Below, in pieces: positions 1 to 9,498 of a DNA stretch of 64,000 bases. A program made the position numbers and the translations under genes. A model generated the notes under the pieces. The model made no database searches. It had not been told where the DNA came from and saw nothing but the letters and a program-made list of their open reading frames with translations. This DNA comes from Streptomyces venezuelae. GTDB taxonomy: Bacteria; Actinomycetota; Actinomycetes; Streptomycetales; Streptomycetaceae. The stretch is taken from positions 2,170,001 through 2,234,000 of the forward strand of contig NZ_CP029194.1 of the NCBI RefSeq assembly GCF_008642375.1. The letters run 5' to 3'. Every line of letters begins with the position of its first letter. The stretch's first letter is position 1.

Positions 1-893
1 TCGAGGGCGGAGTCGCCCTTGCGCGGGAGGAGGCCCTGCATGACGGCCTTCATCAGGGTGTCGGCGGCCTTCGGGTGGACCTGCCAGAAGCCGCCGCTGC
101 CGACGCGGTGGGTGCGCTCGTCGGCGCGCTCGCGGACGAAGCCGCGGCCGTGGACGCGGTGGATGCCGCCGTCGTTCTCGTCGACGCGCAGGACCGAGAC
201 CGGCTTGTCGAGTTCGACGAGGGGGAGGCGGGCGCCGGGGCGCGGGGTGAGGATGACCTGGCGGTCGTTCGAGCCCGAGGCGGCGATGGCCTCGACCGAG
301 GCCATGCCCTCCCAGGTGCGCTTCTCGATGCCGAGCTCCGAGACGCCCTGGGCGGCGATCATGCAGTGGTCGATGATCTCGACCTCGTGCGAGCGGTGGC
401 GGCGCAGGCCCGCGTGACCCTCGGCGTCGATCGCGTACTGGACGCGGGTGCGCCACTGCGGGACCTCGCCCGACGGCAGCTTGTCGCCCTCGGCGGGCAT
501 GACGGTGCCGTCCCAGCCGGCCTCCTCGGGGGTGAGGCCGGCGAGGCGCAGGAGCTGCTCGGCGATGACCTCGCCCTTGAGCCGGCGCTGGGCGCCGGGC
601 TTGGCGTGCTGCCAGTCGCAGCCGCCGCACTTGCCGGGGCCGGCGAAGGGGCAGGGGGCCTCGACGCGGTCCTTGGAGGGTTCGAGGATCGTGATCGCGT
701 CGGCGCGCAGGAAGCGGGAGGTCTCCTCGCCCTCGGTGACGCGGGCGACGACCTTCTCGCCGGGCAGCGCGTGGCGGACGAAGAGGACGCGGCCCGCCTC
801 GGTGCGGGCGATGCAGTGCCCGCCGTGGGCCACCGGACCGACCTCGACCTCGTACTCTTCCCCGACCAACGACGAAACAGGGGTGTTCTGCAT
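1..893 (-). CDS. Class I SAM-dependent RNA methyltransferase with TRAM domain (partial)
   Basis: This is the N-terminal 297 residues of a TrmA/RlmD-family methyltransferase that makes 5-methyluridine in tRNA or rRNA. Translation starts at ATG 893 with MQNTPVSSLVGEEYEVEVG, a typical TRAM (OB-fold RNA-binding) domain over residues 1-65. A cysteine cluster follows at Cys81, Cys89 and Cys92 (CPFAGPGKCGGCDW), where the family often holds an Fe-S cluster. The SAM-binding and catalytic C-terminal half lies beyond the left edge, so the catalytic cysteine cannot be checked. The neighbouring permease (975-3029) reads in the same direction 81 bp upstream. In mycobacteria the same gene pair adjoins the trkA homologues. 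The exact target nucleotide is not known from sequence. Confidence 0.93.
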   Translation of the reverse strand, partial: MQNTPVSSLVGEEYEVEVGPVAHGGHCIARTEAGRVLFVRHALPGEKVVARVTEGEETSRFLRADAITILEPSKDRVEAPCPFAGPGKCGGCDWQHAKPGAQRRLKGEVIAEQLLRLAGLTPEEAGWDGTVMPAEGDKLPSGEVPQWRTRVQYAIDAEGHAGLRRHRSHEVEIIDHCMIAAQGVSELGIEKRTWEGMASVEAIAASGSNDRQVILTPRPGARLPLVELDKPVSVLRVDENDGGIHRVHGRGFVRERADERTHRVGSGGFWQVHPKAADTLMKAVMQGLLPRKGDSAL

Positions 894-974
894 GGCGGGG
901 GGACTCCAAGAGGAAGTGACGGTGGGCCGCCGTTCGGGACAGTTCGGACGGCAGCCCACCAGTCTAGTTGTTCT

Positions 975-3029
975 TTACCGGTTGTTCTTCGCGGCCGGTT
1001 CCTTCTGGCCCTTCTCCACCGGGCCGCGGCGGACCGAGCCCGGCGCGTTCCACTCCTGGCGCTTCCGGGCCCGCTTCTTCGCGGCCTCGGAGGACTGGAG
1101 CTGGTACGGGACCGAGGTGACCATGACGCCGGGGGTGAAGAGCAGCCTGCCCTTGAGGCGGAGCGCGGACTGGTTGTGGAGCAGGTGCTCGTACCAGTGG
1201 CCGACGACGTACTCGGGGATGTAGACGGAGACGGCGTCGCGCGGGCTCTCGCGGCGGATGCTCTTCACGTACTCGATCACCGGCCGGGTGATCTCGCGGT
1301 ACGGGGAGTCGAGGATCTTGAGCGGGACGTTGATGCCACGCCGCTCCCACTCCTCCTTGAGCGCCTTCACCTCGGCCGGGTCGACGTTGACGGTCAGCGC
1401 CTCCAGCTCGTTCGCGTGCATGAGCTTGGCGTAGGCCAGGGCGCGCAGGGTGGGCTTGTGGAGCTTGGAGACCAGGACGATGGAGCGGACCCGGGAGGGG
1501 CGCACGTACTCGTCCGGCCGCTCCTCGGCGGCGGCGATCTCCGCGGAGACGGAGTCGTAGTGCCGGCGGATCGCGGTCATCGTCCCGTAGAAGATCACCA
1601 TGCCGAGCAGGGCGACCCACGCGCCGTGGGTGAACTTGGTGGCGAGGACGACGACGAGGACGAGGCCGGTGAAGAAGGCGCCGAAGGCGTTGATCGCGCG
1701 GGAGCGGATCATGTGGCGGCGCTTGGCCGGGTCCCTCTCCGTCTTCAGGTGCCGGTTCCAGTGCCGGACCATGCCGATCTGGCTGAGCGTGAAGGAGACG
1801 AAGACGCCGACGATGTAGAGCTGGATGAGCTTGGTCGAGTCGGCCCCGTAGACCCAGACGAGGAGCGCGGCGGCGCCCGCGAGGAGCACGATGCCGTTGG
1901 AGAAGGTGAGGCGATCGCCGCGGGTGTGCAGCTGGCGCGGCAGGTACCGGTCCTGGGCGAGGATCGAGCCGAGGAGCGGGAAACCGTTGTACGCGGTGTT
2001 GGCGGCCAGGAAGAGGACGAGCGCGGTGGCGGCGGCGAGGACGACGAAGAAGAACGTTCCGTCGCCGAAGACGGCGGCCGCGACCTGGGAGATGACCGGG
2101 TCCTGGACATAGCCCTCGCCGACCGGCACTCCGTTGTGGAGGAGGTCCTGGGCGGGCTTCTCCGCCATCCGCACGTCGGTGGCCATGGCGAGGAAGATGA
2201 TGCCGCAGAACATGGTGACGGCCAGGCCGCCCATGAGGGCGAGCGTGGTGGCGGCGTTCTTCGACTTCGGCTTCCGGAAGGCGGGGACGCCGTTGGAGAT
2301 CGCCTCGACACCGGTGAGCGCGGCACAGCCGGAGGAGAAGGCGCGGAGCAGCAGGAAGACCAGCGCGAAGCCGGCCAGCCCCTCGTGCTCGGGCTTGATC
2401 TCGAAGTCGGCGGTGGGGGCCTTCATGGTCTCGTCGAGGACGATCCCCTTGTAGGCGCCCCACGCGATCATGAGGAAGACGCCGGCGACGAAGACGTACG
2501 TGGGGATGGCGAAGAGGCTGCCCGACTCCTTCACCCCGCGCAGGTTCATCAGTGTCAGCAGGACGATGACGCCGACCGCACAGGCCACCTTGTGCTCGAC
2601 GACGAAGGGGATCGCGGAGCCCAGGTTCTCGATGCCCGAGGAGATCGAGACGGCGACGGTCAGGACGTAGTCGACGAGCAGGGCGCTCGCCACGGTGAGT
2701 CCGGCCTTCGGCCCGAGGTTGGTGTTGGCGACCTCGTAGTCGCCGCCGCCGCTCGGGTACGCGTGCACGTTCTGCCGGTACGAGGCGACGACCGTGAACA
2801 TCAGGACGACGACCGCGAGCGCGATCCACGGACTGAAGTGGTACGCCGACAGTCCTGCCACAGAGAGGACCAGCAGCACCTCGCCTGGCGCGTACGCCAC
2901 GGAGGACAGCGGGTCGGAGGCGAAGACGGGGAGGGCGATCCGCTTGGGGAGAAGGGTTTCCCCGAGCTTGTCGCTGCGCAGGGCCCGCCCGATCAGGATC
3001 CGTTTGGGCACGTCGGTCAGTTTGGACAC
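975..3029 (-). CDS. APC-superfamily permease, KimA-like, with C-terminal cytosolic domain
   Basis: This is an integral membrane transporter of 684 residues. About twelve hydrophobic segments fill the first 450 residues, including the early ASDPLSSVAYAPGE motif typical of the YdaO/KimA branch. A roughly 200-residue soluble C-terminal domain follows. KimA proteins import potassium, whereas other APC members carry amino acids. The divergent neighbours are two RCK proteins of potassium channels, which favours potassium here, but this is inference. The start is GTG 3029 (VSKLTDVPKRILIGRALRSD). The frame stays open far upstream, but that part is antisense to trkA. No purine-rich ribosome site precedes the GTG. 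A TACGAT hexamer about 10 bp upstream suggests a leaderless message. Confidence 0.9.
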   Translation of the reverse strand: MSKLTDVPKRILIGRALRSDKLGETLLPKRIALPVFASDPLSSVAYAPGEVLLVLSVAGLSAYHFSPWIALAVVVLMFTVVASYRQNVHAYPSGGGDYEVANTNLGPKAGLTVASALLVDYVLTVAVSISSGIENLGSAIPFVVEHKVACAVGVIVLLTLMNLRGVKESGSLFAIPTYVFVAGVFLMIAWGAYKGIVLDETMKAPTADFEIKPEHEGLAGFALVFLLLRAFSSGCAALTGVEAISNGVPAFRKPKSKNAATTLALMGGLAVTMFCGIIFLAMATDVRMAEKPAQDLLHNGVPVGEGYVQDPVISQVAAAVFGDGTFFFVVLAAATALVLFLAANTAYNGFPLLGSILAQDRYLPRQLHTRGDRLTFSNGIVLLAGAAALLVWVYGADSTKLIQLYIVGVFVSFTLSQIGMVRHWNRHLKTERDPAKRRHMIRSRAINAFGAFFTGLVLVVVLATKFTHGAWVALLGMVIFYGTMTAIRRHYDSVSAEIAAAEERPDEYVRPSRVRSIVLVSKLHKPTLRALAYAKLMHANELEALTVNVDPAEVKALKEEWERRGINVPLKILDSPYREITRPVIEYVKSIRRESPRDAVSVYIPEYVVGHWYEHLLHNQSALRLKGRLLFTPGVMVTSVPYQLQSSEAAKKRARKRQEWNAPGSVRRGPVEKGQKEPAAKNNR

Positions 3030-3263
3030 GGAGAGGATCGTAAGCGTTCGAAATCCGCCATGCTCACCGGCACCCCCGATCAGCACGGAATCTCCCTGAG
3101 TACCACCTCGGATGCGGTCCCCGCCAGCGTTGCCGCATAAGCTCGGACCGGACAACCCGGCAGGGAGTTGTCCGCCGCGGCCCGGGCCGATCGGGCGAGG
3201 AAAGTTGTGGGCAGGGTGTTTTCGCAGGTCAGTAGGGCGATCAGGAGTGCGGGGTAAGGGGAC

Positions 3264-3932
3264 GTGCACATCGTCATCATGGGCTGCGGGCGAGTGGGAG
3301 CCGCTCTCGCGCAGACCCTCGAACAGCAGGGGCACACCGTCGCGGTCGTCGACCAGGACCCGACGGCTTTCCGTCGTCTGGGCTCCGGCTTCGGCGGTCG
3401 TCGCGTCACGGGTGTGGGCTTCGACCAGGACACGCTGCGTGAGGCCGGGATCGAGGACGCCGGTGCCTTCGCCGCGGTGAGCAGCGGCGACAACTCGAAC
3501 ATCATCGCGGCGCGGGTCGCGCGCGAGATGTTCGGCATCGAGAACGTGGCGGCGCGGATCTACGACCCGCGCCGTGCCGAGGTCTACCAGCGCCTCGGGA
3601 TCCCGACGGTCGCGACGGTCCGCTGGACCGCCGACCAGATGCTGCGGCGGCTGCTGCCCTCCGGCGCGGAGCCGCTGTGGCGGGACCCGAGCGGCGGTGT
3701 GCAGCTCGCGGAGGTCCACACCTCTCCCGCCTGGATCGGCCACAAGGTGAGCCGCCTCCAGGAGGAGACCGGCGTCCGGGTCGCCTTCCTCACCCGACTG
3801 GGCGAAGCGATTCTGCCGACCTCGCAGACGGTGCTCCAGGAGGGTGACCTGGTGCACGTGATGATGCGTACGGATGACATCGCGAAGGTCGAGGAGGCCT
3901 TCGCCGAGGGTCCTGAGGAGGGCGGTCACTGA
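3264..3932 (+). CDS. TrkA-family potassium uptake protein (RCK_N + RCK_C), first copy
   Basis: This 222-residue cytosolic regulator belongs to the Trk/Ktr potassium system. Residues 1-130 form a Rossmann RCK_N domain with the dinucleotide motif GCGRVG near the N-terminus and an acidic residue (Asp30 region, VVDQD) ending the second strand. Residues 140-215 form an RCK_C (TrkA_C) domain. Such proteins bind NAD(H) or adenine nucleotides and gate a membrane partner. The start is GTG 3264. The stop overlaps the next gene's ATG by one base, so the pair is translationally coupled. The arrangement equals ceoB-ceoC of mycobacteria. No TrkH/KtrB membrane subunit is in the window. The divergent KimA-like permease is the nearest candidate partner. 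Confidence 0.92.
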   Translation: MHIVIMGCGRVGAALAQTLEQQGHTVAVVDQDPTAFRRLGSGFGGRRVTGVGFDQDTLREAGIEDAGAFAAVSSGDNSNIIAARVAREMFGIENVAARIYDPRRAEVYQRLGIPTVATVRWTADQMLRRLLPSGAEPLWRDPSGGVQLAEVHTSPAWIGHKVSRLQEETGVRVAFLTRLGEAILPTSQTVLQEGDLVHVMMRTDDIAKVEEAFAEGPEEGGH

Positions 3933-4609
3933 TGCGTGTCGCTATTGCGGGCGCGGGTGCGGTGGGCCGTTCCATCGCGGGCGAGCTCCTGGAGAACGGG
4001 CACGAGGTCCTGCTGATCGACAAGGCGCCGACCGCCATCTCGGTGGAGCGGGTGCCGCAGGCGGAGTGGCTGCTCGCCGACGCCTGTGAGATCACGTCCC
4101 TCGACGAGGCGGCGCTCCAGCGCTGCAACGTGGTGATCGCGGCGACCGGCGACGACAAGGTGAACCTGGTCGTCTCGCTGCTCGCCAAGACCGAGTACGG
4201 CGTGCCGCGGGTCGTCGCCCGGGTGAACAACCCGAAGAACGAGTGGCTGTTCAACGAGGCCTGGGGCGTGGACGTCGCCGTCTCGACCCCGCGCCTCATG
4301 TCGGCCCTGGTCGAGGAGGCGGTGAGCGTCGGCGACCTCGTCCGGCTGCTGCGCTTCAGCCACGGCGACGCGAACCTGGTCGAGCTGACGCTCCCTCCGG
4401 AGTCGGCGGTCGCCGGTACCGCGGTCGGGGACGTGGACTGGCCGCAGGACACCTCGCTGGTGACGATCATCCGCGGTTCGCGGGTGCTGACGCCGAGCCC
4501 CGAGGAGACCCTGGAGGCCGGCGACGAGCTGCTGTTCGTGGCCGCGCAGGCCCGCGAGGAGCAGCTGGAGGACCTGCTGCAGGTCCGCCGCGAGACCACC
4601 GAGTCCTGA
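3932..4609 (+). CDS. trkA: TrkA-family potassium uptake protein (RCK_N + RCK_C), second copy
   Basis: This is the second RCK protein of the pair, 225 residues. It opens with MRVAIAGAGAVGRSIA, which contains the GxGxxG nucleotide-binding loop, followed by VLLIDKAP at the end of the second beta strand. The C-terminal part (about residues 140-220) is a TrkA_C ligand-binding fold. ATG 3932 overlaps the previous stop (TGATG), so the two proteins are probably made in equal amounts and may form a hetero-oligomer. A perfect hairpin directly after the stop ends the transcript. Confidence 0.93.
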   Translation: MRVAIAGAGAVGRSIAGELLENGHEVLLIDKAPTAISVERVPQAEWLLADACEITSLDEAALQRCNVVIAATGDDKVNLVVSLLAKTEYGVPRVVARVNNPKNEWLFNEAWGVDVAVSTPRLMSALVEEAVSVGDLVRLLRFSHGDANLVELTLPPESAVAGTAVGDVDWPQDTSLVTIIRGSRVLTPSPEETLEAGDELLFVAAQAREEQLEDLLQVRRETTES

Positions 4610-4643
4610 CAAGCCCCGCGGGATACCCGGGACAGACGGGATA

Positions 4644-4688
4644 CGCGGGAGGGCCCGGACCTGACGAACAGGTCCGGGCCCTCCCGCG
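4644..4688. terminator. Bidirectional intrinsic terminator between trkA and DUF3159 gene
   Basis: The two arms (4644-4662 and 4670-4688) are perfect 19-bp inverted repeats around the 7-base loop GACGAAC. The hairpin lies between convergent genes ending at 4609 (+) and 4708 (-), where one GC-rich hairpin usually serves both strands in Streptomyces. Confidence 0.85.
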
Positions 4689-4707
4689 TGCCGCGTCGGT
4701 ACGAGGC

Positions 4708-5466
4708 TCAGGCCTCCGGCGTGCCGCTCTGCGCGGCGGCCGCGGCCGCCTTGCGCTCCTTCTCGGCGCGCTCCTCGGCCTCCATCTCGGCGAAGACGTC
4801 GATCGGCGGCGGCGCCTTCGCGAGGAACATCCAGGTGAGGTAGACCGCGAGCAGGAACGGCGGGATCTTCAGGGCGACCAGGACCCAGCCGAACTTGGTC
4901 GTGTCGGCCCACCAGTACATCGGGAAGAGGATCGCGCACTTGGCGAGCAGGATGAAGCCCCAGGCGAGGCTCGCCTTCGCATAGGCCTTCTTGCGGCCGG
5001 GGTTACGGGTGCGCCAGGAGAGGTTCTCCTTGAACACCGGGCCGAGGATCAGGCCGATCAGCGGGACGCCCGCGACCGTGGTGATGATGTACGCGAGGGC
5101 GAGGCCCAGGGTGTACAGCATGCCCGGCAGGTAGAAGTCCTTGGCGTTGCCCGTCATCATCGCGAAGACGACACCGAAGGCGACACCGAAGACGCCGCTG
5201 AACGCGTGCTTGACGGTGTCGCGACGGATCAGCCGGACCGCGACCAGGACCAGCGAGACCGCGAGCGCGGCGATCGCCGAGACGTGCAGGTCCTTGTTGA
5301 TCGTGAAGATCGTGACGAAGAGCAGGCCGGGCACGACCGTCTCGATCATGCCCCGCAGCCCGCCGAAGGCCTCGAACAGCGCGGCCTCGGTAACCTCCTT
5401 CGAGGCCTGGGCGTCCTGTGGGGCCTCGGCGCCCTGATCCGTGGTCGGCTTGTCGAGGGACGTCAC
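4708..5466 (-). CDS. DUF3159 family membrane protein
   Basis: This 252-residue protein is predicted to have five or six membrane segments between residues 40 and 210. Charged, disordered tails flank them; the C-terminal tail is Glu/Lys/Ala-rich. It matches the actinobacterial DUF3159 family, and the conserved AFGGLRGMIETVVPGLLF stretch at the start of the first helix is characteristic. No catalytic residues are evident and the function is unknown. It sits 3 bp downstream of the OB-fold gene (5470-5868) in one operon, the same order as Rv2693c-Rv2694c. Confidence 0.88.
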   Translation of the reverse strand: MTSLDKPTTDQGAEAPQDAQASKEVTEAALFEAFGGLRGMIETVVPGLLFVTIFTINKDLHVSAIAALAVSLVLVAVRLIRRDTVKHAFSGVFGVAFGVVFAMMTGNAKDFYLPGMLYTLGLALAYIITTVAGVPLIGLILGPVFKENLSWRTRNPGRKKAYAKASLAWGFILLAKCAILFPMYWWADTTKFGWVLVALKIPPFLLAVYLTWMFLAKAPPPIDVFAEMEAEERAEKERKAAAAAAQSGTPEA

Positions 5467-5469
5467 CGG

Positions 5470-5868
5470 CTACTCCTGTCCGAGCGGTCGGAGCTCGTAT
5501 TTGGGGTTGAAGAGGACCCGCCGGCCGTGGCTCAGGGAGATCCGGCCGGAGGCGATCAGCTTGCGGCCCGGTTCGATGCCCACGATGGAGCGGCGGCCCA
5601 GCCAGACGACGTCCAGCGGTGCCGTGCCGTCGAAAAGCTCGGCCTCCAGCGCGGGCACACCGGCGCGGGGGCGCAGCGTGACCGTGCGCAAGGTACCAGT
5701 CACCTTGACTATCTGGCGGTCGGAGCAGTCGCAGATACGCGTGCACCCGGTGGCCTCGGCGTCCTCCTGAAGCTCCTCCGACTCCAGGTCCTCCGGGGTG
5801 GAGGAGAGCCGGTCGAGCATCCGGCGGAACCTTCCGGCCGGCTTCTCTGTACGCGGTGCAGCACTCAT
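5470..5868 (-). CDS. OB-fold nucleic acid binding domain protein
   Basis: This is a 132-residue soluble protein. The N-terminal 45 residues are acidic and likely flexible. A compact OB-fold follows (about 50-130), with the family signature CSDRQIVKVTGTLRTVTLRP, a conserved DVVWLGRR segment and a closing beta strand (GRRVLFNPKYELR). It is conserved next to the DUF3159 gene across actinobacteria. The ligand is unknown, though the fold suggests single-stranded nucleic acid. The start is ATG 5868. A longer in-frame opening exists but lacks the conserved family start. A TACGCT hexamer 7 bp before the ATG suggests a leaderless transcript. Confidence 0.85.
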   Translation of the reverse strand: MSAAPRTEKPAGRFRRMLDRLSSTPEDLESEELQEDAEATGCTRICDCSDRQIVKVTGTLRTVTLRPRAGVPALEAELFDGTAPLDVVWLGRRSIVGIEPGRKLIASGRISLSHGRRVLFNPKYELRPLGQE

Positions 5869-5926
5869 ACAGAAAGCGTACCGGCCTCCACCCCCACCGG
5901 GACCGGCCGCACACACGACGTCCGCT

Positions 5927-6613
<687 letters not shown>

Positions 6614-6738
6614 GGAGGGGGACCTACCTTCTTCGGTGCCCGTTGCGGGCGGCTTGGGTGATGACGGTGGCGCTTGCGGCGGTGGGGCTTGCCGGGCGGT
6701 ACGGGAGCGGAGGGTGGGACGGGAGCGATACGGGGCGG

Positions 6739-6780
6739 CGCGGGCGGTACGGCGGCGGAACGCGGGCGGTACGGCGGCGG
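6739..6780. repeat. 22-bp tandem repeat between kdpD and kdpE
   Basis: Two copies of CGCGGGCGGTACGGCGGCGG occur at 6739-6758 and 6761-6780, separated by AA, so the period is 22 bp. Looser relatives (GGGCGGTACGGGAGCGG) precede them. The 181-bp kdpD-kdpE gap is made largely of these units and shows no convincing promoter. Confidence 0.7.
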
Positions 6781-6794
6781 GGGCGCCGCCCGGC

Positions 6795-9341
6795 TCAGCT
6801 CACGGCATGCGCCGGGAGCTCCGCGGCCGGTTCCGGGGGCGCGCCCCGCGCGGTCCTGAGGGTGAGCACCATGGTCAGCCCGCCGCCCGGGGTGTCCTCG
6901 GCGGCGAGGGTCCCTCCCATGGCCTCGACGAAGCCGCGGGCGACCGCGAGGCCGAGGCCCACGCCGGCGCCGCGGGGCGCGTCGCCGAAGCGCTGGAACG
7001 GTTCGAAGATGCCGTCCTTGCTCTCGTCGGGCACTCCGGGGCCGCGGTCGACGACGCGCAGTTCGACGCGTTCTCCCAGGGTGCTGGCCGCGACCGAGAC
7101 GGGTCGGCCTTCGGGGCTGTACTTGACGGCGTTCTCGACGATGTTGGCGACGGCCCTCTCCAGGAGGCCCTTGTCGACCTCGACCATCGGCAGCGTCTCG
7201 GGGATGTCGAGCTCGGCGCTGCCGTCGGGCACTCCCCCGAGGGCCATCGGGACGACCTCGTCGAGGTCCACGGCGCGGATCAGCGGGGTGACGGTGCCGG
7301 TCTGGAGGCGGGACATGTCGAGGAGGTTGCCGACGAGGTGGTCGAGCCGGTCGGCGCCCGCCTCGATGCCCTCCAGGAGTTCGGCGCGGTCCTCCTCGGA
7401 CCACTCGACGTCGCCGGAGCGGAGGGAGGTGACGGAGGCCTTGATGCTCGCGAGCGGGGTGCGCAGGTCGTGGCTGACGGCGGCGAGGAGCGACGTACGG
7501 ATCTTGTTGCCCTCGGCCAGCTTCCTGGCCTCCTCGGCCTCGCCGACGAGCCGCTGCCGGTCCAGGACGACCGCGGCCTGGGCCGCGAACGCGCCGAGGA
7601 CGCGCCGGTCCTCGGCGGGCAGGACCCGGCCGTTCAGCGCCAGGGCCAGATGGTCGCCTACCGGCATGTCCACGTCCGCGTCCTCCGGGCGTGCCACCGG
7701 GTGGGGGCCGACGCTCGCCGCCGGGGTCCACGGTTCGATCTCGTCCGTCCGCTCCAGCAGGGTCACCGACTCCATCGAGAAGGTCTCGCGGACCCGTTCG
7801 AGGAGGGCGTCCAGGCTGGTCTCGCCGCGCAGCACGCTGCCCGCGAGGTACGACAGGACCTCGGACTCGGCGCGGAGCCGGGCCGCCTGGTGGGTGCGCC
7901 GGGCCGCCAGGTCCACCACCGAGGCGACGGCCATCGCGACGCCGAGGAAGACGCTGATGGCCACGATGTTCTTCGGGTCGGCGATGGTGAGCCGGTGGAC
8001 GGGCGGGGTGAAGAACCAGTTCAGGAGGAAGGAGCCGACCGCGGCCGAGGCGAGCGCCGGCAGGAAGCCGCCGAGCATCGCCGCGGCGACGGTCAGGGCG
8101 AGGAACAGCAGCATGTCGTTGGCGAGACCGAGGTCGGCGTCGACGTGCGTGAGGAGCAGGGCCAGGGCGGCGGGCCCCCCGACGCCGACGAGCCAGCCGG
8201 CGATGATCCGGGACCGGCCGAGGCGCGCCCCGCGCGCGACGGGCAGCCCCCGGCCCTTGGCGACCTCGCTGTGGGTGACGATGTGGACGTCGAGGTCGGG
8301 ACCGGACTCCCGGGCCACCGTCTGACCGACGCCGGGGCCGAAGACGTACTGCCAGGTGCGGCGGCGGCTGGAGCCGAGGACGATCTGGGTGGCGTTGACC
8401 CCGCGGGCGAACTCCAGGAGCGCGGAGGGGACGTCGTCGCCGATGACGTGGTGGAACGTTCCGCCGAGATCCTCGACGAGGGTCCGCTGGACGGCCAGCT
8501 CCTTCGGCGAGGCGGCGGTCAGGCCGTCGCTGCGGGCGATGTAGACGGCGAGCACCTCGCCGCCCGCGCCCTTCTCGGCCAGCCGCGTGGCCCTGCGTAT
8601 GAGCGTGCGGCCCTCGGGGCCGCCGGTGAGGCCCACGACGATGCGCTCCCGGGCCTGCCAGGTGGAGCGGATGTTGTGCTCGCCGCGGTACTGCTGGAGG
8701 TACTCGTCCACCCGGTCGGCCGTCCACAGCAGCGCGAGCTCGCGCAGGGCGGTGAGATTGCCGGGGCGGAAGTAGTTGGAGAGGGCCGCGTCGACCTTGT
8801 CGGACGTGTAGATGTTGCCGTGGGCCATGCGGCGGCGCAGGGCCTGCGGTGACATGTCGACCAGCTCGATCTGGTCGGCCCGGCGGACGACCTCGTCGGG
8901 GACGGTCTCCTTCTGCCGTACGCCGGTGATCGACTCGACGACGTCCCCCAGCGACTCCAGGTGCTGGATGTTGACCGTCGACACGACGTCGATGCCGGCC
9001 GCGAGGAGCTCGACGACGTCCTGCCACCGCTTGGAGTTCCGGGAGCCGGGGACGTTCGTGTGGGCGAGTTCGTCGACGAGCGCGACGGCCGGCCTCCTGG
9101 CCAGGACCGCGTCGACGTCCATCTCGGTGAAGCCGGCGCCCCGGTGCTCCAGGGTCCGCCGCGGGACCTGCTCCAGACCGTGCAGCATCACCTCCGTGCG
9201 CGGCCGTCCGTGGTGCTCCACGAAGGCCACGACGCAGTCCGTGCCGCGCTCGATGCGGCGATGTCCCTCGGAGAGCATCGCGTACGTCTTGCCGACGCCC
9301 GGCGCAGCGCCGAGGTAGATCCGAAGCTTGCCGCGTCCCAT
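6795..9341 (-). CDS. kdpD: KdpD, potassium/turgor sensor histidine kinase
   Basis: This 848-residue sensor kinase has the full KdpD layout. The N-terminal KdpD domain has a Walker-A-like GAAPGVGKT (residues 11-19) and VDELAHTNVPGSRNSKRWQD. A universal-stress-protein domain lies near 245-365. Four clustered membrane helices span about 395-500, and a GAF-like domain follows. The HisKA/HATPase core has His624 in SHDLRTPLA, an N-box (NIVENAVKYS) and a G-box (GVGLGLAVAR). The KdpD and USP domains sense ATP and potassium or c-di-AMP in studied species. The start is taken at ATG 9341 because the family begins with the GRGKLRIYLGAAPG segment. An in-frame ATG four codons upstream (9353) is possible. 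Confidence 0.93.
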   Translation of the reverse strand: MGRGKLRIYLGAAPGVGKTYAMLSEGHRRIERGTDCVVAFVEHHGRPRTEVMLHGLEQVPRRTLEHRGAGFTEMDVDAVLARRPAVALVDELAHTNVPGSRNSKRWQDVVELLAAGIDVVSTVNIQHLESLGDVVESITGVRQKETVPDEVVRRADQIELVDMSPQALRRRMAHGNIYTSDKVDAALSNYFRPGNLTALRELALLWTADRVDEYLQQYRGEHNIRSTWQARERIVVGLTGGPEGRTLIRRATRLAEKGAGGEVLAVYIARSDGLTAASPKELAVQRTLVEDLGGTFHHVIGDDVPSALLEFARGVNATQIVLGSSRRRTWQYVFGPGVGQTVARESGPDLDVHIVTHSEVAKGRGLPVARGARLGRSRIIAGWLVGVGGPAALALLLTHVDADLGLANDMLLFLALTVAAAMLGGFLPALASAAVGSFLLNWFFTPPVHRLTIADPKNIVAISVFLGVAMAVASVVDLAARRTHQAARLRAESEVLSYLAGSVLRGETSLDALLERVRETFSMESVTLLERTDEIEPWTPAASVGPHPVARPEDADVDMPVGDHLALALNGRVLPAEDRRVLGAFAAQAAVVLDRQRLVGEAEEARKLAEGNKIRTSLLAAVSHDLRTPLASIKASVTSLRSGDVEWSEEDRAELLEGIEAGADRLDHLVGNLLDMSRLQTGTVTPLIRAVDLDEVVPMALGGVPDGSAELDIPETLPMVEVDKGLLERAVANIVENAVKYSPEGRPVSVAASTLGERVELRVVDRGPGVPDESKDGIFEPFQRFGDAPRGAGVGLGLAVARGFVEAMGGTLAAEDTPGGGLTMVLTLRTARGAPPEPAAELPAHAVS

Positions 9342-9498
9342 GGACACGACCATACGTCCAGCCAATCGGACATTCCGCACGCGGGCGGAGGGCCGGGCGC
9401 GGTATTGACGTGATTCTGATGTCCGAAGGCCGACAGCCCCGGATCGGCCGACCTGGACCGCGGCCCCGGTCGGGCGGCCCCGGTCGGGCGGCCCGGCC

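Noticed and set aside
75..3140. Very long open frame on the plus strand (about 1000 codons)
   Set aside because: It lies antisense to the methyltransferase and permease genes. Its translation is Asp/Gly/Val-rich with no domain, an artefact of high third-position GC.
9354..9498. Longer N-terminus for KdpD from upstream in-frame starts
   Set aside because: Family members begin at the GRGKLRIYLGAAPG segment; the extra residues lack conservation and no better ribosome site exists.
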